A stretch of DNA of 6,511 bases from Chloroflexota bacterium (GTDB lineage Bacteria > Chloroflexota > Dehalococcoidia > SZUA-161 > SpSt-899), in the NCBI GenBank assembly GCA_018657655.1, contig JABHWQ010000133.1, positions 1 to 6,511 of the forward strand. The letters are read 5' to 3'. The notes below the pieces were generated by a model, which had not been told where the DNA came from, did not search any database, and saw only the letters and a program-made list of their open reading frames with translations. This document shows, piece after piece, positions 1-5,783 of the stretch. A program made the position numbers and the translations under genes. Numbering within the stretch: the stretch's first letter is position 1; every line of letters starts with the position of its first letter.

Positions 1-271
1 ACTCTTTTAACTCAGGAGATTTGTTTTTCCCTCTACCGCGCTTTCCTTTTTGTTCAAATCGGCCCAGCAGTCCTTCCACTATAATCAGACGTTTTGGTGA
101 GAGGAATGATATCGTATTGCATGCAGCCATAAGTTCATTGGCGCCAACTTTAGTGCCATTAAAAACCGTAACATTCGATTCCCCCAGTAAATCACCGCCG
201 CAATCTTCCTTGATTCTGGACAACGTCTCTTTGATTGTGAAATCGTCTTCGCCCTGCAGGATATAAATCAA
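1..271 (-). CDS. holA: DNA polymerase III delta subunit, N-terminal part (cut by window edge)
   Basis: Ninety residues read leftwards and run off the window. The delta subunit is the wrench of the clamp loader, opening the beta sliding clamp during replication. Seen: the opening MIYILQGEDDF is the family's usual first beta strand and GED-F motif. The stretch FNGTKVGANELMAACNTISF and then KRLIIVEGLLGRFE (about residues 60-73) match the first Rossmann-like domain of HolA. A basic linker (KGKRGRGKNK) follows. The start is TTG at 271: the codon immediately upstream is an in-frame TAG (272-274), and GGGGAA sits about 5 nt before the TTG, so no earlier start is possible. It is the only sensible reading here; a plus-strand open frame over 21-266 is its shadow. 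The identification rests on recognised family motifs; the AAA-like C-terminal domains are outside the window. Confidence 0.88.
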   Translation of the reverse strand, partial: MIYILQGEDDFTIKETLSRIKEDCGGDLLGESNVTVFNGTKVGANELMAACNTISFLSPKRLIIVEGLLGRFEQKGKRGRGKNKSPELKE

Positions 272-419
272 CTATTTCCCCAACTAAATTATTACTTATC
301 CGTTACAGCAATATCATACGATATCCTGGCACCCTTGGCTATATTGTAGTAAATTGGTTCCTGAGTGTCCATGAGCACTTTATGTAAAGTTTTATTCGGG
401 AAGACAGTGTCAGAAAACG

Positions 420-447
420 ACTATACCAATTTTTGAACCAACCACAA
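420..447 (-). promoter_or_regulatory. candidate sigma-70-type promoter for holA
   Basis: On the minus strand an extended -10 (TGG-TATAGT, plus positions 428-420) lies 16 nt downstream of TTGTGG (447-442). Transcription would start near 412 and leave a leader of about 140 nt before the TTG of holA. The -35 is poor (3/6), so the call leans on the extended -10. It overlaps the T-tract of the upstream terminator, consistent with one transcript ending as the next begins. Confidence 0.3.
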
Positions 448-478
448 AAAAAGGGAGCACTTTGGTATTAGTGCTCCC
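446..478 (-). terminator. intrinsic terminator of the GH130 gene
   Basis: Read on the minus strand, GGGAGCAC (478-471) pairs perfectly with GTGCTCCC (460-453) around a 10-nt loop and is followed directly by seven T (452-446). It sits about 30 bp past the TAG stop of the minus-strand GH130 gene, the right place and orientation to end that transcript and insulate it from holA. The flanking CCCTTT and AAAGGG could extend the pairing imperfectly. Confidence 0.85.
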
Positions 479-508
479 CCCTTTGGTACGAGGACAGTTT
501 GGGTAAGT

Positions 509-1585
509 CTATCCCCGTATTTCCTCCGGTATAAGATCTCCAATTTTTGCTGTCGCGATGCTCATCACAGTATCTGCAGCTCCGTAGTATACTATCAGTT
601 CATCATTGGCGTCCAGAATGGGCTTATGGAGCTCCCTAGGTACTGCGCCACATGTGAATACCACATTCGGCACCCAGGACTGGTCGTCCCCACCCAGTTC
701 ACACTCGTTCACCGGCTCCAAAATGGCGTTCGGTGAACGATATATCAATTTCGATGGATTCTTCAAATCAAGCAACATCACACCCAACCGATATACTTTG
801 GCATGATCTACGCCATGAGTGATCATCAACCATCCATATTTTGTTTTGATGGGTTGTGCTCCAGCACCAATCTTCTTCGAATCCCAATCCATCCCTCCTG
901 TTGCTTTGGCAATAATCTGGTGACCTGTGTTTGGCCAGGGCTGCTCCGGGCGACGTGAAGAATAGGTTATCCAGATATGTGGCTCGATGCGATGAAGCAT
1001 CGCAACTTTCCCATTAAATTCCTCCGGGAAAAGGGTAGCATCTTTATTGGGTACTCCCGGGAGAAACAAGCCGTGCCTCTGCCATTCTTTCCAACGATAA
1101 TTCAGGAAGTCTTTCACCCAAATTGATGCCAGTCCTATCTGGGGCACTTCACCATCCCATGCTGTATAAGTCATAAAAACGCGAGCACCCAGCAGGGTCA
1201 ATCTCGGGTCCTCACATCCCAGGCTTTCACTACTATGATCAGGTTCAAATATCGGCGTTTCCAGCCTTTCGGTAAAATTGAATCCGTCTTTACTTACGGC
1301 CAGCCCAAGGCGTGAAATCTCATCATCACCATAAGCTCGATATACCATATATACCTTGCCATCGAGACCAATAGTGGCTGCGTTGAGTACATACTTTGAT
1401 TCCCACTGATGCTCTTTTATCGGTTTGAGGACCGGATTGCCCGAGAACCGTGTCAAAGTCCCAGCTGCCATCTGATTTACAGTGTGACCATGTGGTACAA
1501 ACACCGGAAATGGCACATCCCAGGAATCAATAGATTGGCCAACCCTGTTTAAATCGATGCGTTTCTCCATAACCTTAATAATCAT
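509..1585 (-). CDS. GH130-family beta-mannoside phosphorylase/hydrolase
   Basis: A complete 358-residue protein, the usual length for glycoside hydrolase family 130, which folds as a five-bladed beta-propeller and cleaves beta-mannosides, mostly by phosphorolysis (releasing mannose 1-phosphate), in some members by hydrolysis. Seen: SGNPVLKP (48-55), VYRAYGDD (81-88), GCEDPRLT (123-130), which by family analogy holds the catalytic Asp126, NKDATLFPE (180-188), LHR (197-199), the GAGAQPIKT segment (240-248), THGVDHA (256-262) and the closing YYGAADT (333-339). No signal peptide or membrane segment, so probably cytoplasmic. The start at 1585 has AGGAGGT (1600-1594) 8 nt upstream; the Met at residue 6 is less well served. 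It stands alone, divergent from the crotonase gene and ended by a strong terminator, with no transporter or mannose gene in view, so the substrate and the phosphorylase/hydrolase choice remain open. Confidence 0.88.
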   Translation of the reverse strand: MIIKVMEKRIDLNRVGQSIDSWDVPFPVFVPHGHTVNQMAAGTLTRFSGNPVLKPIKEHQWESKYVLNAATIGLDGKVYMVYRAYGDDEISRLGLAVSKDGFNFTERLETPIFEPDHSSESLGCEDPRLTLLGARVFMTYTAWDGEVPQIGLASIWVKDFLNYRWKEWQRHGLFLPGVPNKDATLFPEEFNGKVAMLHRIEPHIWITYSSRRPEQPWPNTGHQIIAKATGGMDWDSKKIGAGAQPIKTKYGWLMITHGVDHAKVYRLGVMLLDLKNPSKLIYRSPNAILEPVNECELGGDDQSWVPNVVFTCGAVPRELHKPILDANDELIVYYGAADTVMSIATAKIGDLIPEEIRG

Positions 1586-1920
1586 CTTCCCTTACCTCCT
1601 CATCCTATTTGCAAACACACCATCGAAAACGCTCTTCTCATCAATTCCAAAAGTACTATTTGTGTATGGTACTATGGTAAGGTGTATAGCATAAAATGCG
1701 CATAAAGGTTACGTCCCAGCTAATCTACAATTGATAAATTCACCTTGAAATGCCTTATAACAAATAGATAAATGACCTTGAGACGATCAAACCTCCCCAT
1801 GTTCATGCAATTATTACCGTTAAAATGCGCCCATCTGGCCCAAAAACATAATTCTTTTAGATGGGTAGAAAGCCTTTACGATTGAGGCTACGATCAACTG
1901 CCAGAATAAAAGGAGTATAA
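1586..1920. other. 335-bp divergent intergenic region
   Basis: This separates the minus-strand GH130 gene from the plus-strand crotonase gene, so it should hold both promoters. Seen: the GH130 ribosome binding site (1594-1600), a tandem TATGGTA repeat with 8-bp period (1665-1671 and 1673-1679), a repeated GTACTAT (1653-1659, 1669-1675), a plus-strand promoter candidate (1731-1760), and AGGAG (1911-1915) 5 nt before the crotonase ATG. I found no convincing minus-strand -35/-10 pair, RNA gene or coding sequence. Confidence 0.6.
1731..1760 (+). promoter_or_regulatory. candidate promoter for the crotonase gene
   Basis: TTGATA (1731-1736) and TTATAA (1755-1760) are separated by 18 nt on the plus strand, a plausible sigma-70-type pair. 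It would give a leader of about 150 nt before the ATG at 1921. The region is AT-rich and other weak pairs exist, so this is tentative. Confidence 0.3.
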
Positions 1921-2781
1921 ATGGACTACACCCACATTAAATACGATATTTCCGAAAGGATATTGACTATAACGTTGAACAGACCGGAGAAACTTAACAC
2001 CTTTACCCCTACTATGAAGGCAGAACTTATCGATTCTTTTGACAGAGCCGATGCTGACGATAATGTGAGAGTGGTCATCGTTACCGGATCGGGCCGAGCC
2101 TTTTGTGCCGGGGCCGATTTTGGGAATGCCGGGGACACATTCGATTACAGCAGACGCGACTCTCAAGAATCCTTGGAAACGCACCGTGACAATGGTGGCC
2201 TTGTTTCATTGAGAATCTACGATATGAAGAAGCCTGTAATCGCTGCGATAAATGGGCCGGTTGTTGGAGTGGGAATTACAATGACTTTACCTATGGACAT
2301 TCGTCTCGCTTCCGAGGATGCCAAGTTCGGTTTTGTCTTCACCCGACGCGGAGTTGTCCCTGAAGCTTGCAGCAGCTGGTTTTTACCCCGGATTGTCGGG
2401 ATGAGCCAGGCAGCAGAATGGATTCTTACCGGTCGCGTTTTCCCAGCACAGGAAGCACTTCAGGGAGGGTTGGTAAGTGAGGTTCTGAAACCAGAGGCAT
2501 TGATGCCACGTGCCCGGGAACTCGCTCTGGAGATTGCACAAAATACATCCGCGCTTTCAGTAGCCCTGGCCAGGCAGTTACTCTGGAGAATGGCGGGAGC
2601 TGATCACCCCATGGAGGCCCACAAGATCGATTCCAAATGTATGTACTGGACAGGGAAAAACGCCGATAGCAACGAAGGCATTCAATCTTTCCTCGAAAAA
2701 AGGGCTCCACAGTTCATCCTTAAACCAAGTTCTGATATGCCTGGGTTCTACCCATGGTGGGATGAAAGGCCATTCGAATAA
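1921..2781 (+). CDS. crotonase-superfamily protein (enoyl-CoA hydratase/isomerase-like)
   Basis: A complete 286-residue protein of the acyl-CoA-handling crotonase fold. Seen: LNRPEKLNTF (19-28), the oxyanion/CoA segment GSGRAFCAGAD (56-66), INGPVVGVG (110-118), DAKFGF (133-138), VVPEACSSWFLPRIVG (145-160), and the ILTGR...A-EA---GLVSEV stretch (168-188). Aligning GVGIT to the GGGCE motif puts Thr120 where hydratase Glu144 should be, and Phe140 where Glu164 should be. Only Glu148 remains, near the position of Asp204 of dienoyl-CoA isomerase. So it is probably not a standard hydratase; an isomerase or another acyl-CoA reaction is more likely. The C-terminal tail (RAPQFILK...YPWWDERPF, 261-285) is longer than in short hydratases. 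The start has AGGAG 5 nt upstream, and an in-frame stop lies directly before the ATG. A broken MarR regulator follows 75 bp downstream. Confidence 0.9.
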   Translation: MDYTHIKYDISERILTITLNRPEKLNTFTPTMKAELIDSFDRADADDNVRVVIVTGSGRAFCAGADFGNAGDTFDYSRRDSQESLETHRDNGGLVSLRIYDMKKPVIAAINGPVVGVGITMTLPMDIRLASEDAKFGFVFTRRGVVPEACSSWFLPRIVGMSQAAEWILTGRVFPAQEALQGGLVSEVLKPEALMPRARELALEIAQNTSALSVALARQLLWRMAGADHPMEAHKIDSKCMYWTGKNADSNEGIQSFLEKRAPQFILKPSSDMPGFYPWWDERPFE

Positions 2782-2856
2782 CTGTTTGAAATAGACTTGA
2801 AACCAGGACAACTGTGTGATGTATTTCCACAATGGAAGTATTTTCCGGGAACGATA

Positions 2857-3235
2857 ATGACAGAAGTAACCAAAACAAATCGATCCGATAAGCCGATAAT
2901 CCAATTCGTGCATTGTGTCAAGGAGATACTGGCGATGGTCTCGGCACCACCTCCGGAGGAGATGATCCAAGTGAGGAATCTTCTCTTCGGATCTCAATCC
3001 AGGGAAAAGTATGATCGAATCACCTTTCAGCCGATGGGTACGATCCTCTATCAGAAAAGGACCCACTATGGGTGAAGTGAGTCAGGCCCTCTCCGTCCCG
3101 CTTTCCACAGCTACTCGAATGGCAAACTGGTGGATGGACAACGGCTACGCCCAAAGACTACCCGATCCGAATGACCGGAGGATAGTCCGGCATTTCTGCC
3201 AATTTAATACGGCTCGCAAATTTCCACATCTATAA
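2857..3235 (+). pseudogene. MarR-family regulator, frameshifted and C-terminally truncated
   Basis: Two overlapping frames give parts of one MarR-like winged-helix repressor. Frame one starts at ATG 2857 (MTEVTKTNRSDK..., an in-frame TTG at 2797 is the alternative) and supplies the N-terminal dimerisation helices up to ILYQK. Frame two then supplies GPTMGEVSQALSVPLSTATR, the helix-turn-helix, and the wing RLPDPNDRRIVR with the family's D-x-R-R motif. The joint falls at the AAAA run 3055-3058: removing one A gives a continuous ...LYQKGPTMGEVSQAL... reading. After RRIVR the usual LT--G wing end and C-terminal helices (about 30-50 residues) are missing and the frame stops at 3235, so there is probably a second lesion. 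It likely once controlled the adjacent crotonase gene. Recoding at the A run is possible, but the lost C terminus argues for decay. Confidence 0.75.
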
Positions 3236-3250
3236 ATTTGGCTGCCAAAT
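3236..3250. repeat. short inverted repeat
   Basis: ATTTGGC (3236-3242) and GCCAAAT (3244-3250) are perfect inverted copies around one T, at the end of the decayed MarR gene. It is too compact to fold as a hairpin; as DNA it could be a protein site or the relic of a terminator. No T-tract follows on the plus strand. Confidence 0.4.
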
Positions 3251-3280
3251 CCAAATAAGCAACACATAAGCAACTGGCGG

Positions 3281-3310
3281 GCGGATTGTATCAGATTACA
3301 CCCGATCCGC
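3281..3310. repeat. bulged hairpin downstream of the integrase gene
   Basis: GCGGAT-TGTA (3281-3290) pairs with TACA (3297-3300) and ATCCGC (3305-3310), giving 6 plus 4 base pairs with a one-sided CCCG bulge and a 6-nt loop. It lies about 40 bp past the stop of the minus-strand integrase. There is no T-tract on either side, so it is not a standard terminator. Function unknown. Confidence 0.45.
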
Positions 3311-3347
3311 AGGGCTTCTAACCACTAGAGGACCTTTGTTGAGGACA

Positions 3348-4328
3348 TTAGGATAGATCATCTAATGGACTTAAAACGCCATGACCTCCACGCTGTAACA
3401 CATGGGTATAAATCATGGTAGTTGAGATATCTTTATGGCCCAGCAGGGCCTGAATGGTTCTGATATCAGTGCCTCGTTCCAACAGATGGGTGGCAAAGCT
3501 ATGACGAAAAGTATGGGCACTAATTTGCTTTCTTAATTCCAGCCGCTTTGCAGCTGCTTTAATAGCCTTATTTACCACACTCGGGTCAACATGATGCCTG
3601 CGTGACTTCCCCGATCTCGGATCGATTGATATCTTGCGTGATGGAAACACATATTGCCACGTCCATTCCTTGGCAGCATTGGGATATTTCCGTGATAGTG
3701 CGTAGGGCAAATACACCTCACCGTTTCCTTTGGCTAAATCATACTCATGGAGGGCCTTTACTTTGACAAGGTGGTTTTCCAGAAGTGGAGCTATTGAAGC
3801 AGGGAATGTAGTATAACGATCTTTTGAACCCTTACCTGAACGTACGGTCAATTGTTTCATATCATAATCGATATCATGGACCCTCAATCTCACAGCTTCC
3901 ATAGATCGAAGGCCGCTACCATACAAAAGTTTAACAATGATTTGCGGTGTCCCATCGACATGAGCAATCATTTGACTCACTTCTTTTCGGGTCAATACTG
4001 TAGGGACAGTGATCTTTCTTTTAGCCCGAACAGCGTTAATCTCTTCATCTAGTGGCTGTTTCAGAACCTGTTTGTACAGGAACACGAGAGCATTCATGGA
4101 CTGATTTTGAGTGGCTGGGGAAACGTTACCTTCTATAGCCAAATATGTCAGAAACTGCTCGATCTTCTTTTCTCCACCACTGAAATCATCCCTGCTTTGC
4201 ATTTTATGATACTTTGTATATCGTTTTATCCATTCGCAGTAAGACCGCTCCGTATGAATAGAATATCCTTTCAGCCGCATTATCCGGCGCACTTCATCTG
4301 ATAGACTCTTCCCTTTTTGAGTTGACAT
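3348..4328 (-). CDS. intI: integron integrase (IntI-type tyrosine recombinase)
   Basis: A site-specific recombinase of 326 residues, normal for IntI. Seen, numbered from the chosen start: an N-terminal SAM-like domain with YSIHTERSYCEWIKRY (22-37); box I LLYGSGLRSMEAVRLRV (134-150) with catalytic Arg141; GKGSKDR (165-171) with the catalytic lysine; HTFR (272-275); LLGHKD (295-300) with His298; and IYTHV with the nucleophile Tyr307. Decisive for IntI over XerC/D is the extra segment between the lysine and HxxR: YALSRKYPNAAKEWTWQYVF (209-228) and IDPRSGKSRRHHVD (235-248). The start at 4328 has GAGG 5 nt upstream. An open frame continues to a TTG at 4427, but those 33 residues do not look like the family and lack a good ribosome site. 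All catalytic residues are present, so it may be active. Its 5' end faces a row of small plus-strand genes, the usual integron layout. Confidence 0.94.
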   Translation of the reverse strand: MSTQKGKSLSDEVRRIMRLKGYSIHTERSYCEWIKRYTKYHKMQSRDDFSGGEKKIEQFLTYLAIEGNVSPATQNQSMNALVFLYKQVLKQPLDEEINAVRAKRKITVPTVLTRKEVSQMIAHVDGTPQIIVKLLYGSGLRSMEAVRLRVHDIDYDMKQLTVRSGKGSKDRYTTFPASIAPLLENHLVKVKALHEYDLAKGNGEVYLPYALSRKYPNAAKEWTWQYVFPSRKISIDPRSGKSRRHHVDPSVVNKAIKAAAKRLELRKQISAHTFRHSFATHLLERGTDIRTIQALLGHKDISTTMIYTHVLQRGGHGVLSPLDDLS

Positions 4329-4438
4329 TTCAACCTCATGTACTGTATTTTCAGGGGAAAGCACATTCTCGGCATGGAAGGTGGAATGAATATGGACACT
4401 ACAATATATGCCATAGGGATAATCCAAGCCTTGAAAAT

Positions 4439-4468
4439 ATCATACGGCAAATTGACCTGATAATGCAA
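4439..4468 (-). promoter_or_regulatory. candidate PintI promoter
   Basis: On the minus strand TTGCAT (4468-4463) and TATGAT (4444-4439) are 18 nt apart, a good sigma-70-type match. Transcription would start near 4431 and give a leader of about 100 nt to the integrase ATG at 4328. This spacing also supports 4328 over the TTG at 4427 as the start. I saw no LexA-type box over it. Confidence 0.45.
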
Positions 4469-4480
4469 TATTTATCCTAT
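4452..4480 (+). promoter_or_regulatory. candidate outward (Pc-like) promoter
   Basis: TTGACC (4452-4457) matches a -35 box well; the -10 is weak (TATCCT at 4473-4478 with a 15-nt spacer, or TCCTAT at 4475-4480 with 17). It overlaps the integrase promoter candidate and points at the zinc-ribbon genes, as Pc does in known integrons. Tentative. Confidence 0.25.
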
Positions 4481-4506
4481 TAACATGGCAAACAGCCATG
4501 TTAATA
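4478..4506. repeat. perfect 12-bp hairpin next to the attI-like site
   Basis: TATTAACATGGC (4478-4489) and GCCATGTTAATA (4495-4506) pair perfectly across an AAACA loop. It lies between the overlapping promoter candidates and the GTTGGGT core, upstream of the integrase gene. No T-tract follows on the plus strand, so it is unlikely to be a terminator. A regulator or integrase accessory site, or a leader hairpin in the outward transcript, would each fit. Confidence 0.8.
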
Positions 4507-4517
4507 AATGGTTGGGT
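4495..4517 (+). other. candidate attI recombination site
   Basis: GTTGGGT (4511-4517) matches the integron core GTTRRRY and lies 183 bp upstream of the integrase ATG, a normal attI position. The preceding TTAATAAATG resembles the arrangement before the class 1 attI core (an A-rich left box directly before GTT). Identification by core consensus and position only; such 7-mers are common. Confidence 0.35.
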
Positions 4518-4528
4518 TGCCTAAGTTG
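4511..4528 (+). repeat. left copy of an 18-bp inverted repeat
   Basis: GTTGGGTTGCCTAAGTTG here matches the reverse complement of 5140-5157 at 17 of 18 positions; a nearby GACA extends the likeness after a one-base gap. The two copies bracket the first zinc-ribbon gene in a unit of 647 bp. There is no target-site duplication outside (AATG versus AAGG). Confidence 0.8.
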
Positions 4529-4568
4529 AGACATTTCCCTAGACATCAGTTATCGTGAAGGGAGCAGG

Positions 4569-5129
4569 ATGATTTCAAGCAAATTCACAAATGTTGAATG
4601 CCCATTTTGCTACCGACGTAAAATCGAGACTACGGCGAAAGTGAGATCAGTAAGAGGCTTTATATTGGCAATACGATTCTCAAGCCGCCCTGTGATCGGA
4701 TGTGTCCCTTGCGTCCGTGTAGAACTTCTTAAAGAGGCGTTTCGATCACTGTTTCTTGGCTGGTTCAGTCCTCATGCATTAGTCCTTAATCCCTTCTTCA
4801 TTCTCCATAACTTGATCTGTGCTCTTATCGCCCGTCCGAATCCTGAAGGAGTCAAACATTGCCTCGAAGATATAAGGGAATCTCGTGAGGATGAATCACG
4901 GAAGTCAACAGTTACCGAGCGTATAGTTTGCCCTGAATGCGGTCATAGTAATTCGGAGCATAGGGTAACGTGCAAGGTTTGCAGGATTAATCTGAGGGAA
5001 TCTATTTCGCATATTATAGCTACCCCCGATACTACTCTCAGATCAATATGTCATCAATGTGGCAAACCAGTTTCAGAGGACTGGATACGCTGTCCTAATT
5101 GTGGCGAATGGCTGGATGAATTGTCATAA
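4569..5129 (+). CDS. three-module zinc-ribbon protein with a hydrophobic segment
   Basis: A 186-residue protein of unknown function. Seen: three four-cysteine modules, C11-x2-C14 with C45-x2-C48, C121-x2-C124 with C135-x2-C138, and C161-x2-C164 with C175-x2-C178. Between the first and second lies a hydrophobic stretch (about 59-88, SLFLGWFSP...NPFFILHNLI) that could be one membrane or re-entrant segment. The first module plus this stretch looks like a widespread uncharacterised domain; the two C-terminal ribbons are rubredoxin-like knuckles. A charged linker (100-117) joins the halves. AAGGGAG sits 4 nt before the ATG. It is the first gene on the outward side of intI and is flanked by inverted repeats at 4511-4528 and 5140-5157, as if it were one mobile unit. 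The last ribbon is similar to the 31-residue frame at 6252-6347. Confidence 0.8.
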   Translation: MISSKFTNVECPFCYRRKIETTAKVRSVRGFILAIRFSSRPVIGCVPCVRVELLKEAFRSLFLGWFSPHALVLNPFFILHNLICALIARPNPEGVKHCLEDIRESREDESRKSTVTERIVCPECGHSNSEHRVTCKVCRINLRESISHIIATPDTTLRSICHQCGKPVSEDWIRCPNCGEWLDELS

Positions 5130-5139
5130 GTATTGTCAA

Positions 5140-5157
5140 CAACTTGGGCAACCCAAC
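5140..5157 (+). repeat. right copy of the 18-bp inverted repeat (R''-like end)
   Basis: CAACTTGGGCAACCCAAC begins 10 nt after the stop of the first zinc-ribbon gene. Its last seven bases (5151-5157, ACCCAAC) match the integron R'' consensus RYYYAAC and are the exact complement of the GTTGGGT at 4511. The 14-mer TGGGCAACCCAACA (5145-5158) recurs at 6362-6375. It also contains a small internal palindrome, TTGGG-CAA-CCCAA. Confidence 0.75.
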
Positions 5158-5182
5158 AAGGCGCTAATATCAGCTTGGTTGG
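5153..5182. repeat. short attC-like hairpin with a bulged G
   Basis: CCAACAAG (5153-5160) pairs with CTT-G-GTTGG (5174-5182), leaving one G (5177) extrahelical; CT/AG inside adds two more pairs. A stem with unpaired bases between R''-like and R'-like ends recalls a folded attC bottom strand. At 30 nt, however, it is about half the minimum attC length. GTTGGAG at 5201-5207 is another near-match for the R' end. Confidence 0.3.
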
Positions 5183-5214
5183 TCCGAATAAACATAAAAA
5201 GTTGGAGGTGACTA

Positions 5215-5652
5215 ATGCCATATTGTAAGCAGTGTGGAAATCCTGTTGATGTTGGTCATCATTTCTGCCCAAGTTGCGGTTCAACCAGTGCCACACAACA
5301 CAATATCGCTGCCCGAACAGACATAACAATTACAGCGAATACTTCTGGTCAAGGGAAAAACGCAGTGCTTCCACCTGAGATTAAGGGGTGGGCTTGGGGA
5401 GCGTTCCTGATACCCATTTTCTGGGGAATTGGGAATCGCGTTTGGATAGCTTTGCTTTGCTTTGTTCCGTATGTGGGATTTGTAATGGTTATCGTGCTTG
5501 GTATCAAAGGGAACGAATGGGCATGGCGAAGCAAGAAATGGGACAGTGTGGAACACTTCAGGCGAACTCAAAAAACTTGGGAAAAGTGGGGCTGGATACT
5601 TACAATCTTTGTTTTTTTGCTGCCAATTTTGTTTTTAGCCATAGTAGACTAA
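5215..5652 (+). CDS. zinc-ribbon membrane protein
   Basis: A 145-residue protein. Seen: an N-terminal zinc ribbon C4-x2-C7 with C18-x2-C21 (YCKQCGNP...FCPSCGS), a polar linker (about 24-55), then hydrophobic segments at about 60-75, 77-97 and 126-143, suggesting three membrane passes. The block KGWAWGAFLIPIFWGIGNRVW followed by GIKGNEWAWRSKKWDSVEHFRRTQ is the signature of a common but uncharacterised zinc-ribbon membrane family. I know of no assigned activity for it. GGAGGTGA (5204-5211) gives an excellent ribosome site. It follows the right-hand inverted repeat by 57 bp and reads away from intI. Confidence is high that it is a gene, low for any role. Confidence 0.82.
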   Translation: MPYCKQCGNPVDVGHHFCPSCGSTSATQHNIAARTDITITANTSGQGKNAVLPPEIKGWAWGAFLIPIFWGIGNRVWIALLCFVPYVGFVMVIVLGIKGNEWAWRSKKWDSVEHFRRTQKTWEKWGWILTIFVFLLPILFLAIVD

Positions 5653-5685
5653 GCCGATTAGCAATCAACTTTTGCGCGAGTGACA

Positions 5686-5747
5686 TATAATATAAGGATA
5701 AAGATCGGAAATCTATGAGATGTCTAGACAATGAATCTCACATTTTT
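5686..5747 (+). promoter_or_regulatory. possible promoter and weak hairpin between two zinc-ribbon genes
   Basis: A perfect TATAAT (5686-5691) occurs without a good -35. Downstream, TGAGAT (5716-5721) pairs with ATCTCA (5735-5740) and five T follow at 5743-5747; the loop holds the palindrome GTCTAGAC. The two together could let the next gene be transcribed separately, but each alone is weak. Confidence 0.22.
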
Positions 5748-5783
5748 ACCCACTTAATCTGAATCTAGAGGAGAGCTTGGTTT

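Noticed and set aside
292..372. A 26-codon minus-strand reading frame (ATG at 372, ending DK-stop) between the GH130 terminator and holA
   Set aside because: Amino acid composition looks plausible, but there is no ribosome binding site and no recognisable family; it may be chance or a remnant in the holA leader.
1861..1920. A 19-codon frame whose TAA abuts the crotonase ATG, possible leader peptide
   Set aside because: No ribosome binding site, and a very basic composition; probably a coincidental frame containing the crotonase Shine-Dalgarno.
3270..3340. tRNA-like stretch on the minus strand (CTCTAGTGGTTAGAAG followed by paired arms)
   Set aside because: No consistent acceptor stem, anticodon arm or T-loop GTTC could be laid out, so not called as a tRNA or tRNA fragment.
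3268..3345. Possible attC at the 3' side of the integrase, with CAAC at 3271 and GTTG at 3338 around a bulged hairpin
   Set aside because: The core boxes do not fit RYYYAAC/GTTRRRY, and the two arms are grossly unequal in length.
4340..4360. CTG-TATTTT-CAG upstream of intI as a LexA box
   Set aside because: The half-sites are only 6 bp apart, whereas the LexA box with CTG/CAG ends needs 10; not a match.
4329..4427. N-terminal extension of the integrase to a TTG at 4427
   Set aside because: The 33 extra residues do not resemble IntI N termini, the TTG lacks a good ribosome site, and the integrase promoter candidate would put the transcript start at about this TTG.
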